Of a DNA stretch of 64,000 nt, positions 42,487 through 52,663 are shown in pieces. How positions within the stretch are numbered: position 1 is the first letter of the stretch; each line of letters starts with the position of its first letter. The stretch lies in the NCBI GenBank assembly GCA_016787705.1, contig JAEUTP010000014.1, positions 356,352 through 420,351 on the forward strand. Direction: 5' to 3'. The notes beneath the pieces were generated by a model, which was not told the DNA's origin, searched no databases, and was given only the letters and a program-made list of their open reading frames with translations. This DNA comes from Bacteroidia bacterium (GTDB lineage Bacteria; Bacteroidota; Bacteroidia; B-17B0; Aurantibacillaceae). A program made the position numbers and the translations under genes.

Positions 42487-43503
42487 ATGGAATTTTATAA
42501 TAATCACAAGAAACTTTTTTCGGTAGTAACCTATCTGTTTTCGATACTTACATTATTTGTAGTAATTATTCCTGCGTATCAAAATCAAGAAAATAACGCC
42601 CCACTGCCTGGTTATAAACCACTAACTGCTGATGAGGCTGCCGGGAAGGCTATTTACATAAAAGAAGGTTGTGTGGGTTGCCACTCGCAACAAGTAAGGA
42701 ATGTAGATATGGATAAAATATGGGGTAGCCGTCCGGGAATTGCTGCTGATTATGCAGCTAGTTCGCGAACCGATTTTTGGCGAAATTCGGCTAACTTAAT
42801 GGGTACGGGTCGAATTGGTCCTGACTTAACCAATATCGGAGCAAGGCAACCAAGTATCGACTGGCATTTAGCTCATTTATATAATCCACGCATTGTTGTT
42901 AAGCAATCTATAATGGCTCCATATCCATGGTATTTTGAAATTAAAAATAAAGCTGCTAAAGGCGATGTGGTTGTTAATGTTCCTGAAGAATATATGCGTG
43001 GCACTACTGGAGTTGTAGTTGCTAAAAAAGAAGCCTTGCAACTAGTAGCTTACTTACAATCATTAAAACAAATAAAAATGCCGGATGGTACTCCCGATCC
43101 AACTTTTCTATATAAACCTGCCAAAAAAGAATTTACTCCACAAGGAGGAGCTAATGGCGAACCGGAATTGGATGGAAAATCGTTGTACGCTGCTAATTGC
43201 CAAAGTTGCCATCAAGAAAATGGAGAAGGTTTAAAAGGGGCCTTTCCCCCACTTAAAGGAAGCCCCATTGTTAATGCAGAGAATATAGAACCTTTTGTTG
43301 GTATTATTATGAATGGATATGATGCAAGAGCCGATTTTGGTGTAATGCCGGCAATAGGAACAAATAATAGTTTAAAAGCTGAGGAGATAGCGGCAATCAT
43401 GAATCACGAAAGAACGAGTTGGGGGAATACAGGCAAAAAAGTAACAGTAGCTGAAGTAAAAAAAATAATGGAGTTTCTAAAAACATCAACAGCATCTAAA
43501 TAA
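42487..43503 (+). CDS. ccoO: cbb3 oxidase CcoO fused to a CcoP-like cytochrome c domain
   Basis: A 338-residue membrane-anchored dihaem cytochrome. One N-terminal helix (about 12-30) is followed by the first haem site GCVGCHSQQ (C62, C65, H66). The methionine ligand is probably M143 in QSIMAPYPW. A second haem site CQSCHQENGEG (C238, C241, H242) has a later Met in FGVMPAIG. CcoO carries one haem and CcoP normally two, so this is a CcoO-type domain joined to one CcoP-type haem domain. It is 29 bp after ccoN. Electrons from periplasmic cytochrome c would enter here. Confidence 0.9.
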   Translation: MEFYNNHKKLFSVVTYLFSILTLFVVIIPAYQNQENNAPLPGYKPLTADEAAGKAIYIKEGCVGCHSQQVRNVDMDKIWGSRPGIAADYAASSRTDFWRNSANLMGTGRIGPDLTNIGARQPSIDWHLAHLYNPRIVVKQSIMAPYPWYFEIKNKAAKGDVVVNVPEEYMRGTTGVVVAKKEALQLVAYLQSLKQIKMPDGTPDPTFLYKPAKKEFTPQGGANGEPELDGKSLYAANCQSCHQENGEGLKGAFPPLKGSPIVNAENIEPFVGIIMNGYDARADFGVMPAIGTNNSLKAEEIAAIMNHERTSWGNTGKKVTVAEVKKIMEFLKTSTASK

Positions 43504-43512
43504 TTTATTATA

Positions 43513-43770
43513 ATGAGACGAATAATATCCTTCCTAACTTTAATGTTGCTTACAATAGCAACATACGCTTGTCCTGAATGCGAAAAACAGCAACCGAAAA
43601 TTTTACGAGGCATAGCACATGGCGCAGGCCCCGAAAGTCAGTGGGACTATGTTATTGTTTGGGCTATAGTAGCTATTGTAGTTGTTACACTTTTTTTTGC
43701 AGTAAAATGGACCATTAAGCCAGGTGAAAAAGACCCCAATCACATTAAACGAACCCTTTATAAATTTTAA
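43513..43770 (+). CDS. Small membrane protein of the cbb3 operon
   Basis: 85 residues: signal-like helix (ISFLTLMLLTIATYA), then CPECEKQQPK with a CxxC pair, and a second helix (VIVWAIVAIVVVTLFFAV) ending in a basic tail KDPNHIKRTLYKF. It may be a CcoQ-like or oxidase-assembly protein by position. The CxxC suggests metal or thiol handling. The family is not recognised. It is 9 bp after ccoO and 5 bp before the next gene. Confidence 0.65.
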   Translation: MRRIISFLTLMLLTIATYACPECEKQQPKILRGIAHGAGPESQWDYVIVWAIVAIVVVTLFFAVKWTIKPGEKDPNHIKRTLYKF

Positions 43771-43775
43771 CTAAC

Positions 43776-44174
43776 ATGGAGGCTAAGAGTAAAGTAATAA
43801 TTTTTGTTGACGAAAATATTGTGCCAATTGGAGAGTTTGAAACTCCTATAAATTTTGATTTAGATACAAGAAAATTAGAAGATGGGCAACATCATTTAAG
43901 AATTGTAAGCAAAGATCCAATCGGTAAAGAAGGTATTCGAATAATTCCCTTTACAGTTCGCAATGGTCCGGCTGTGGCAATTGAAGGTTTAAAAGATAAC
44001 GAAGTGGTTGATGGCGTTCTGCCTCTTATGATTAATGCGTATGGCAAAGGCAATCAAAAATCCTTTTTAATTGATGGCGTAGAAACCCCTAAGAGCATTC
44101 CTGAATGGATGTGGGCTTTAATTTTAATTTTTTCGGGTTGGGCTGCGTTTTACATTATTACTTCATTAGGGTAA
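43776..44174 (+). CDS. Unknown cbb3-operon protein with C-terminal anchor
   Basis: 132 residues with no signal peptide. An N-terminal beta-rich soluble part (LDTRKLEDGQHHLRIVSKDP) looks Ig-like, and a single C-terminal helix (WALILIFSGWAAFYII) anchors it, preceded by SIPEWMW. Tail-anchored proteins next to oxidase genes can be assembly or stabilising subunits. I do not recognise the family. It ends the ccoN operon, 33 bp before the next operator region. Confidence 0.6.
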   Translation: MEAKSKVIIFVDENIVPIGEFETPINFDLDTRKLEDGQHHLRIVSKDPIGKEGIRIIPFTVRNGPAVAIEGLKDNEVVDGVLPLMINAYGKGNQKSFLIDGVETPKSIPEWMWALILIFSGWAAFYIITSLG

Positions 44175-44207
44175 TTCATCAAAAAAAAGTAAAAAGTACC
44201 ATTTAAA

Positions 44208-44221
44208 GTAACAAAAGTTAC
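44208..44221 (+). promoter_or_regulatory. GTA-N8-TAC operator, perfect palindrome arms, before the AraC-type gene
   Basis: GTAACAAAAGTTAC is followed after exactly 22 nt by TAGTTTTG (44244-44251), a perfect -7 element. Confidence 0.82.
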
Positions 44222-44270
44222 ACTCTTTGGGTATTTTTCAAAGTAGTTTTGATTAACGAAACAAATCAAA

Positions 44271-45149
44271 ATGACTGAAAAAATTCCTACAATTAGTATT
44301 TGTAATTTACTTGGCGAAGATTATTCAATACAAGATGTTATCGTTTATGATTTAAAACAGTTTATTGATCATCATAAAGATATTAAGTTTCCACATCGTC
44401 ATTCATTTTACCAATTATTGTTTATCACGCAAGGTGATGGTTTTCATGTGATAGATTTTGAAAAACATGAAGTAAAAAAGGGTGTGATTTACTTTTTAGC
44501 CCCAAGTCAAGTACATGAATGGCTTTTTAATCCAACCGTTAATGGGATCTTGATTAATTTTAACGAGAATTTTTTTAGTTCGTTTTTAGCCAACAGCCAT
44601 TACCTGTCCGACTTCCCATTTTTTACTGCGAACGGATCTCATTCTTCAATTGATTTATCAGATGATGAAATTCAAGATAAAATAAGGAGTATATTGGAGG
44701 AAGTTCAATTTGAATTTACAAGTTGCGATGACTGCAAATTAGATTTAATAAAAGTAATGTTACTGCAAGTTTTTATTCTAGTCAATAGAAAAATTGCCTT
44801 TTCACAAAATCAATCCGCAAATAAGAACAACTATTTGGTTCTACGCAATTTTGAAAAACTGATCGAGCAAAACTTTACTACGTTACGTATGCCTAAAGAT
44901 TACGCCAAATTATTATTTGTTACTCCTAATCATTTAAATGCCCTGTGTAATCAACTAACTGGTAAATCGGCTGGGGACATAATAAGAAACAGAGTTTTGT
45001 TAGAAGCAAAACGGCTTTTAGTAAACTCAAATCAAAACATTAATGAAATCGCATATAACTTGAGCTTTGAGGACAATTCATACTTCTCAAAATTTTTTAA
45101 GAAATATGAAGGTATTACTCCAGATGAATTTAGGAAATTGAAAAATTAG
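44271..45149 (+). CDS. AraC family transcriptional regulator
   Basis: A 292-residue regulator with an N-terminal cupin-like ligand domain (HRHSFYQLLFITQGDG near 43-58) and a C-terminal AraC helix-turn-helix pair. The first HTH is near 220 (TPNHLNALCNQLTGKSAGD), and the second includes NINEIAYNLSFEDNSYFSKFFKKYEGITPDEFR, the family signature. It has its own regulon promoter and is 5 bp from the DUF983 gene. The inducer is unknown. Being controlled by the shared operator, it may form a second layer of the regulatory circuit. Confidence 0.9.
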   Translation: MTEKIPTISICNLLGEDYSIQDVIVYDLKQFIDHHKDIKFPHRHSFYQLLFITQGDGFHVIDFEKHEVKKGVIYFLAPSQVHEWLFNPTVNGILINFNENFFSSFLANSHYLSDFPFFTANGSHSSIDLSDDEIQDKIRSILEEVQFEFTSCDDCKLDLIKVMLLQVFILVNRKIAFSQNQSANKNNYLVLRNFEKLIEQNFTTLRMPKDYAKLLFVTPNHLNALCNQLTGKSAGDIIRNRVLLEAKRLLVNSNQNINEIAYNLSFEDNSYFSKFFKKYEGITPDEFRKLKN

Positions 45150-45154
45150 ATAGT

Positions 45155-45532
45155 ATGATAAAAGGTACAAAACTATACAGTATACTTGGTAACAAATGTC
45201 CACGGTGCCATGAAGGTGATTTTTTTATCACCAAAAATCCATACAACTTAAAAAAGTTTGATAAGATGTATGAAAGATGCACGGTTTGTAATGAAAAGTT
45301 TGATAAAGAACCGGGATTTTTCTACGGGGCAATGTATGTTAATTATGCTTTAACTGTTGCATTGGGCGTTGGTTGGTTTATTTTAATTTATCTAATGTAT
45401 GGGTTCGATCCAATGATATATGTGGTATCGTTTTCAATTGTACTTTTAATAACCATCCCTTGGATGTTCAGAACAGGAAGATTAGTTTGGATCAACTTTT
45501 TTGTTAAGTATAAAAAGGATTTTGTTAAATAA
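45155..45532 (+). CDS. DUF983 membrane protein
   Basis: 125 residues. The N-terminus has two CxxC pairs, NKCPRCHEG and ERCTVCNEKF, with EPGFFYGAMYVNYALT following, the family pattern. Two membrane helices then follow (LTVALGVGWFILIYLMYG and VSFSIVLLITIPWMF). Function is not known. It shares a transcript with the AraC gene (5 bp gap). Zinc binding at the CxxC pairs is likely. Confidence 0.87.
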   Translation: MIKGTKLYSILGNKCPRCHEGDFFITKNPYNLKKFDKMYERCTVCNEKFDKEPGFFYGAMYVNYALTVALGVGWFILIYLMYGFDPMIYVVSFSIVLLITIPWMFRTGRLVWINFFVKYKKDFVK

Positions 45533-45689
45533 ATTACAAAAAAGCACCACACAAAAACTAATAACTACCACTTGAAAGTAAATAGAACCACAATATCAGT
45601 AAATACCACCGTAGCAAATTAACAGTTGGCTATAACTTAGCTACTATATTTAAGTAAATAATACCATTGTTTAATTTAAAACTAACGCT

Positions 45690-46886
45690 ATGCAAAATCA
45701 CTTTCAAATATTAATAATTGGCGGCGGAAATGCTGGACTATCAGTTGCTTCACAGCTATTGATTAAAAATCCAAAACTAGAAATTGGTATTATTGAACCA
45801 TCTGAAAAACATTATTACCAGCCCGCATGGACTTTAGTTGGTGGTGGAGTTTTTGATATAAATAAAACAGAAAGAGCAGAATCCTCAGTAATGCCGCAAG
45901 GTGTAAAATGGATAAAAGATAAAGTAAAAGCATTTTTTCCGGATGTTAATGCTGTGTTTCTTTCCCAAGACGATAAGGTAACTTATGACTATTTAATTGT
46001 TGCGCCAGGTATTCAGTTAAATTGGAATGAGGTAAAAGGATTAGAAGAGTCTATAGGGAAAAATGGAGTAACGTCAAATTACAGCTTTAAATATGCACCA
46101 TATACTTTTGAATTGATTAAAAATTTAAAAAAGGGAAAAGCTATATTTCATAACCCACACACGCCTGTTAAGTGTGGTGGCGCACCGCATAAAATAATGT
46201 ATTTGGCTGCTGATTATTTTAGAAAGAATGGTGTGTTGAATAATATTGATATACAATATTGGAGTGGCGGACCAAAATTATTTGCTGTACCTAACTATGA
46301 AAAAACATTATTAGAGGTAGTAAAGAGAGGAAATATAAAGCTAAACTTTTTACAGAAACTTGTTGAGATAGATGGTGAAAACAAACGCGCCAAGTTTGTT
46401 GGCTTTGGAGAGCAAAATAAAGATATTGAAACTTGGGTAGATTATGATATGATACACGTAACCCCACCACAGTCTTCACCTGATTTTATAAAATCAAGTC
46501 CATTGGCAAATGCTGCCGGATGGGTAGATGTAGACAAATATACATTACAACATCCTAAGTTTAAGAATATATTTACGTTAGGAGACGCATCCGGATTGCC
46601 AACTTCTAAAACGGGTGCTGCTATAAGAAAACAAGCTCCTGTACTTGTAGAAAATTTACTATCGGCAATTGAAGGTAAAGCAATTAGCGCTAAGTATACG
46701 GGATATACTTCTTGCCCATTGGTAACCGGATACGGAAAGCTTGTATTGGCAGAGTTTGATTATGAAAATAAGCCAATGGAAACTTTTCCTTTTGATCAAA
46801 GTAAAGAGCGATGGAGCATGTATCAACTTAAAAGTAAAGTGTTACCATGGTTGTATTGGAATAAGATATTAACCGGAAAAGCATAA
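45690..46886 (+). CDS. sqr: Sulfide:quinone oxidoreductase (type II/SQOR-like)
   Basis: A membrane-associated FAD enzyme that oxidises sulfide, forms a persulfide on an acceptor and passes electrons to quinone. FAD-binding motif IIGGGNAGLSVA is at residues 10-21, APGIQL near 105-110 and TLGDASGLPTSKTGAA near 296-311. The two redox cysteines are C162 in VKCGGAPHKIM and C342 in GYTSCPLVTGYGKLVL, the pattern of the SQOR (human-like) group. There is no cleavable signal. At 398 residues it is complete. A TACCATTG lies at 45662-45669 as a possible -7, but no good operator is at the usual distance. It is 4 bp before the CBS-domain gene. Confidence 0.92.
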   Translation: MQNHFQILIIGGGNAGLSVASQLLIKNPKLEIGIIEPSEKHYYQPAWTLVGGGVFDINKTERAESSVMPQGVKWIKDKVKAFFPDVNAVFLSQDDKVTYDYLIVAPGIQLNWNEVKGLEESIGKNGVTSNYSFKYAPYTFELIKNLKKGKAIFHNPHTPVKCGGAPHKIMYLAADYFRKNGVLNNIDIQYWSGGPKLFAVPNYEKTLLEVVKRGNIKLNFLQKLVEIDGENKRAKFVGFGEQNKDIETWVDYDMIHVTPPQSSPDFIKSSPLANAAGWVDVDKYTLQHPKFKNIFTLGDASGLPTSKTGAAIRKQAPVLVENLLSAIEGKAISAKYTGYTSCPLVTGYGKLVLAEFDYENKPMETFPFDQSKERWSMYQLKSKVLPWLYWNKILTGKA

Positions 46887-46890
46887 GAAG

Positions 46891-47340
46891 ATGAATGCTC
46901 AACTAATACTATCAAGGCGGGGTAACAAGAATGTATATTCCATTAAACCTAACAATACTGTGTATGAAGCCATGAAAATTATGGGGACAAATAATATTGG
47001 ATCACTTTTGGTACACGATGAAAATGAAATATTAGTTGGCTTTTTATCAGAGAGGGATTATTCTACAAAAGTTGTTGTATTTAACAAAAGAGCAATTGAA
47101 ACAAAAGTGCAAGAAATAATGACCCCAATTAATGATCTCACTTCAGTGGCTTCTGATACTTCTGTTGAAAATTGTTTAACTTTAATGGCACAAAAAAAGG
47201 TTAGGCATTTAGTTATAATAAATAATAATCAGGCTACAGGTATAATTTCAATTGTCGATATCCTTAACGGAATTGTTTCTATAAAAAACGAAACTACAAA
47301 CTACTTTATGTCTTATATCCACTCCAATCCAAATAACTGA
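46891..47340 (+). CDS. CBS-domain pair protein
   Basis: 149 residues consisting of two CBS domains (about 10-65 and 77-135), with GSLLVHDENEILVGFLSERD and VRHLVIINNNQATGIISIVDIL as the two domain cores. Such pairs bind adenine nucleotides and act as energy sensors. It is 4 bp after the sulfide:quinone oxidoreductase gene, so it may adjust that enzyme or its electron chain; this is inference. There are no other domains. Confidence 0.88.
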   Translation: MNAQLILSRRGNKNVYSIKPNNTVYEAMKIMGTNNIGSLLVHDENEILVGFLSERDYSTKVVVFNKRAIETKVQEIMTPINDLTSVASDTSVENCLTLMAQKKVRHLVIINNNQATGIISIVDILNGIVSIKNETTNYFMSYIHSNPNN

Positions 47341-47355
47341 TACTAAAACTAGTTT

Positions 47356-48291
47356 TTAAATTTCGATTTTCTCCTTCTTTTTCACGTTTAGCATTTCTTT
47401 CGGAATTGAACTTAAAATTTCGCTCTTTAGTGAATTAATAATTGCCCCTTTTAAGAAATGCCTGTATGTGACAATACTCACCTCTCTTGCAGGTTCAGGA
47501 GCCTTAAATGGATAAATATTTTTAAGTTGCTCCTTTGTTAAATTACCTAATACCATTTCGGGTAAAATAGTAATGCCGTTATTGCTTTCAGTCATTCTAA
47601 TTAGAGTTTCAATGCTTCCGGCTTCGTACTGCAAATTACTATGTTCTTTAGTTTTTTTTCTAAGCTCGCACAAATTTACGATTTGACTTCTTAAACAATG
47701 CCCCTCTTCAAGTAACCATAACTTATTTACATCAATATCTTTTGGTAGTAAATATTTTTTGTTTTTATATTTAGCTTGCCCAGGGGTGTAAGCTATAAAT
47801 TTTTCATAATATATGGGTGTCTCTAATAATTGGGTGTTATTAAGAGGAGTTGCTAATATAGCAACATCAATTTCTTGGTTAATCAATTTCTCGATCAACT
47901 GTTCAGTAGTAAATTCATTTATTTTAATTGAAACCTTCGGGTATTTTAATAGAAATCTATTTAAAAAAAACGGCAATAGATATGGCGCTACAGTTGGAAT
48001 TACACCTAGCCTAAGATCACCTGCAATCTCTCCCCTTTCGTTGCTAATTATTTCATTAACTCTCTTGGTCTCCATTAATACTACTTTTGCTTGACTAATA
48101 ATTTTAGCCCCTAACTCAGTTGGAACGACTGGCTGCTTACTTCTGTCAAAAATAACTATGTCGAGCTCTTCTTCCAGTTTTTTAATCATCATACTTAGCG
48201 TTGCCTGTGTTACAAAACAGGTTTCTGAAGCTTTTACAAAATGGCGATGTGTATCAACAGACACTATGTATTCTAATTGTTGTAAATTCAT
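47356..48291 (-). CDS. oxyR: LysR-family peroxide sensor (OxyR)
   Basis: A 311-residue LysR-type activator. The N-terminal HTH (about 1-60) has FVTQATLSMMIKKLEEEL. The ligand domain has the redox cysteines C199 in EEGHCLRSQ and C208 in VNLCELRKK, the same numbers and motif (GHCLR...C) as E. coli OxyR, so it should form the disulfide when oxidised by H2O2. It is divergent from katG, with 118 bp between. On its own strand CAAATATA at 48311-48318 reads TATATTTG, a good -7 element. Autoregulation and katG activation are expected from the family. Confidence 0.93.
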   Translation of the reverse strand: MNLQQLEYIVSVDTHRHFVKASETCFVTQATLSMMIKKLEEELDIVIFDRSKQPVVPTELGAKIISQAKVVLMETKRVNEIISNERGEIAGDLRLGVIPTVAPYLLPFFLNRFLLKYPKVSIKINEFTTEQLIEKLINQEIDVAILATPLNNTQLLETPIYYEKFIAYTPGQAKYKNKKYLLPKDIDVNKLWLLEEGHCLRSQIVNLCELRKKTKEHSNLQYEAGSIETLIRMTESNNGITILPEMVLGNLTKEQLKNIYPFKAPEPAREVSIVTYRHFLKGAIINSLKSEILSSIPKEMLNVKKKEKIEI

Positions 48292-48339
48292 CTAATAGAT
48301 TATATCTATGCAAATATAGAAAATATCAGTTTGATTTAT

Positions 48340-48351
48340 GTAGTAAACTAC
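48340..48351. promoter_or_regulatory. Dyad in the oxyR-katG intergenic region
   Basis: GTAGTAAACTAC has 4-bp inverted arms and lies upstream of a TTAATTTG (48354-48361) that could be the katG -7 element. It may be part of an OxyR site. It is not the GTAAC-N4-GTTAC site, because the spacer is wrong. Confidence 0.35.
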
Positions 48352-48388
48352 CGTTAATTTGTGAAGAATATCGGAAATCAAGAGTTAA

Positions 48389-50704
<2,316 letters not shown>

Positions 50705-50713
50705 AACTGTTAA

Positions 50714-50727
50714 GTAACCAATGTTAC
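50714..50727 (+). promoter_or_regulatory. GTA-N8-TAC operator before prx-hemA
   Basis: GTAACCAATGTTAC is followed after exactly 22 nt by TAATTTTA (50750-50757). Confidence 0.8.
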
Positions 50728-50785
50728 TAACCAACAATATATAATACCATAATTTTATAACCAATTATTAATTAAATCAATAACA

Positions 50786-51430
50786 ATGGAAACACAAATT
50801 TCAACAATGCCTCGAATAGGTGATACCGCTCCTGATTTTGAAGCAATAACAACAACCGGTAAAATAAAACTATCTGAATTTGCTAAAGATAAATGGATAA
50901 TAATGTTTTCGCATCCTGCTGATTTTACTCCCGTTTGCACAACAGAAATGGCGGGATTTGCAAATGAGAAAGACTTTTGGGCAAAACACAATACGCAGCT
51001 CTTAGGCTTGAGTATTGATAGTATTCATGCACACATTGCTTGGATTAATGCAGTAAACGAGAAAACAAAAGTACTTTTTGATTTTCCAATCATTGCCGAT
51101 TTAGACATGAGTGTGGCAAAACTATATGGCATGTTACAGCCTGGCGAAAGTGAAACCGCAGCAGTAAGAGCCGTTTTCTTTATTGATCCTTCAAAGAAAA
51201 TTCGTTTAGTAATGTATTATCCTTTAAATGTTGGGAGAAATATGGAAGAAATAAAACGTAGCTTATTGGCGCTTCAAACATCGGATGAGCATAAAGTAGC
51301 TATGCCATTAAATTGGATGCCCGGAGATAAAGTAATCATCCCTGCCCCAAAAACTATAGAGGCCCTTGCTGAACGTAAGGCTAGTAATTTAGAAATGGTA
51401 GATTGGTATTTAGCTAAAAAATCGTTGTAA
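50786..51430 (+). CDS. Peroxiredoxin, Prx6 type (1-Cys)
   Basis: A 214-residue thiol peroxidase that reduces H2O2 and organic peroxides. The peroxidatic cysteine is C51 in HPADFTPVCTTE, with the Thr before it. The C-terminal arm has MPLNWMPGDKVIIPAPKT, the pattern of the Prx6 group (an Arg is present at SETAAVRAVFFID). It has its own regulon promoter and shares it with hemA. It may protect the respiratory system, and Prx6 proteins can also act on persulfides; the latter is inference. Confidence 0.93.
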   Translation: METQISTMPRIGDTAPDFEAITTTGKIKLSEFAKDKWIIMFSHPADFTPVCTTEMAGFANEKDFWAKHNTQLLGLSIDSIHAHIAWINAVNEKTKVLFDFPIIADLDMSVAKLYGMLQPGESETAAVRAVFFIDPSKKIRLVMYYPLNVGRNMEEIKRSLLALQTSDEHKVAMPLNWMPGDKVIIPAPKTIEALAERKASNLEMVDWYLAKKSL

Positions 51431-51472
51431 CCCTTATGCCTGATTGCTTTTGATTTGATATTGTAAATAAAA

Positions 51473-52495
51473 ATGAATACACTACGCTTCATAGCCTTAT
51501 CCCATAAGTACGTTTCGACAGAGGAGAGATCTGCATTTTCAATGGATAAAGATATTTCAAATCAGTTTTCAAAAATACTTGTTGCCAAATATCCGGACAT
51601 TAAAGGCCTTTTAATTCTAAACACTTGTAATCGCGTCGAAATGTACATTGAATCTAAGGTGACACTGGCAAGTGAAGTGTTTGGTGTACTGGCATCTTTT
51701 TTAAACACTACACCACCAAGCGGCGTAGTGTTTTCAGATGACACTTTCAAATCCAGTAAAAGACTGTTAGAGGTTGCGAGTGGATTGGATTCATCTTTAA
51801 TTGGTGATAAACAAATTTTCTCCCAAATAAAAACTGCGTTTTTGAATAGCTTGGCAATAAATATGCAGGGTAGTTTACTTGAAAGAACTTTTCAGTCGGT
51901 AAACCAATTACATAAGAAAATCATTAATACGACACAATTTTATACAAATACAAATTCATATGGTTACCTGAGTTTAAAAGTTGCAAAAGAATTTTCTCTC
52001 CAAACTGGTTCTAAAAATAAAATATTACTCTTAGGCGCAGGAGAAATGATCAGAGAAGTAGCTAGTTATACTAATAAATTTGATTTTAATAAAATTGTTA
52101 TAGCAAACAGGACATTAAATCGTGCAGAAGATTTGGCAAATAAATATAAGTTAGATGTAATAGATTATCAATACGCTTTAAGTTCCTTAGATGAATATGA
52201 TGTGGTGATTACGGCAGTTAGTCATCAAAAGCATATTATTGATCCATCCATTGTTTCTCAACACAGAAAACAATTATTTATTGATTTAGGGTTACCATCA
52301 AATGTTACTTCGAACGTGACAGAAAACAGATTGAAAACGTTATTAGACTTACAATACTTTAATACTGTTTTTAATAAAAACAAAACCCTTGCAATGAATG
52401 ACCGTGAAAAGGTAACTACGCTTATGAATTTTCATCATAATCAATTTATTGAATGGCATTCTCAGTATTCGAGTAGGTTAACATCAATAATATGA
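51473..52495 (+). CDS. hemA: Short glutamyl-tRNA reductase (HemA-like)
   Basis: Reduces glutamyl-tRNA to glutamate semialdehyde, the first step of C5 haem synthesis. The catalytic cysteine is C52 in LILNTCNRVEMYI. The NADPH-binding region is NKILLLGAGEMIREV near 184. At 340 residues it is about 80 shorter than usual (about 420) and lacks most of the C-terminal dimerisation helix. It is probably a second copy that supplies haem when the cytochromes, KatG and Prx operon are induced. It is 42 bp after prx and shares its promoter. Reduced activity or changed oligomer state is possible. Confidence 0.85.
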   Translation: MNTLRFIALSHKYVSTEERSAFSMDKDISNQFSKILVAKYPDIKGLLILNTCNRVEMYIESKVTLASEVFGVLASFLNTTPPSGVVFSDDTFKSSKRLLEVASGLDSSLIGDKQIFSQIKTAFLNSLAINMQGSLLERTFQSVNQLHKKIINTTQFYTNTNSYGYLSLKVAKEFSLQTGSKNKILLLGAGEMIREVASYTNKFDFNKIVIANRTLNRAEDLANKYKLDVIDYQYALSSLDEYDVVITAVSHQKHIIDPSIVSQHRKQLFIDLGLPSNVTSNVTENRLKTLLDLQYFNTVFNKNKTLAMNDREKVTTLMNFHHNQFIEWHSQYSSRLTSII

Positions 52496-52528
52496 AACAA
52501 TCTACCTATAAAAACAAATGTATGTACA

Positions 52529-52556
52529 AAAGGCTACCAATTTAGTAGCCTTTTTT
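52529..52556 (+). terminator. Terminator after hemA
   Basis: AAAGGCTAC (52529-52537) pairs with GTAGCCTTT, followed by a T tract, a strong Rho-independent signal. Confidence 0.85.
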
Positions 52557-52591
52557 GCATTTAAAAACCTGACTAAGATCATATTCTATCA

Positions 52592-52605
52592 GTAACAAAA
52601 GTAGC
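52592..52605 (+). promoter_or_regulatory. GTA-N8-TAC-type operator before the third CstB-like gene
   Basis: GTAACAAAAGTAGC, with a degenerate right arm, is followed after 22 nt by GAACTTTA (52628-52635). The -7 is a poor match, so confidence rests on the shared spacing. Confidence 0.55.
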
Positions 52606-52663
52606 ATAGTAAAAGCAGCTTTCAACAGAACTTTACTGTGTAAAATATTAAAACATAAACATT

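Noticed and set aside
45533..45689. GTA-N8-TAC operator before sqr
   Set aside because: Several GTA and TAC words occur, but none has the right spacing and distance to the -7 candidate; sqr is left without a called operator.
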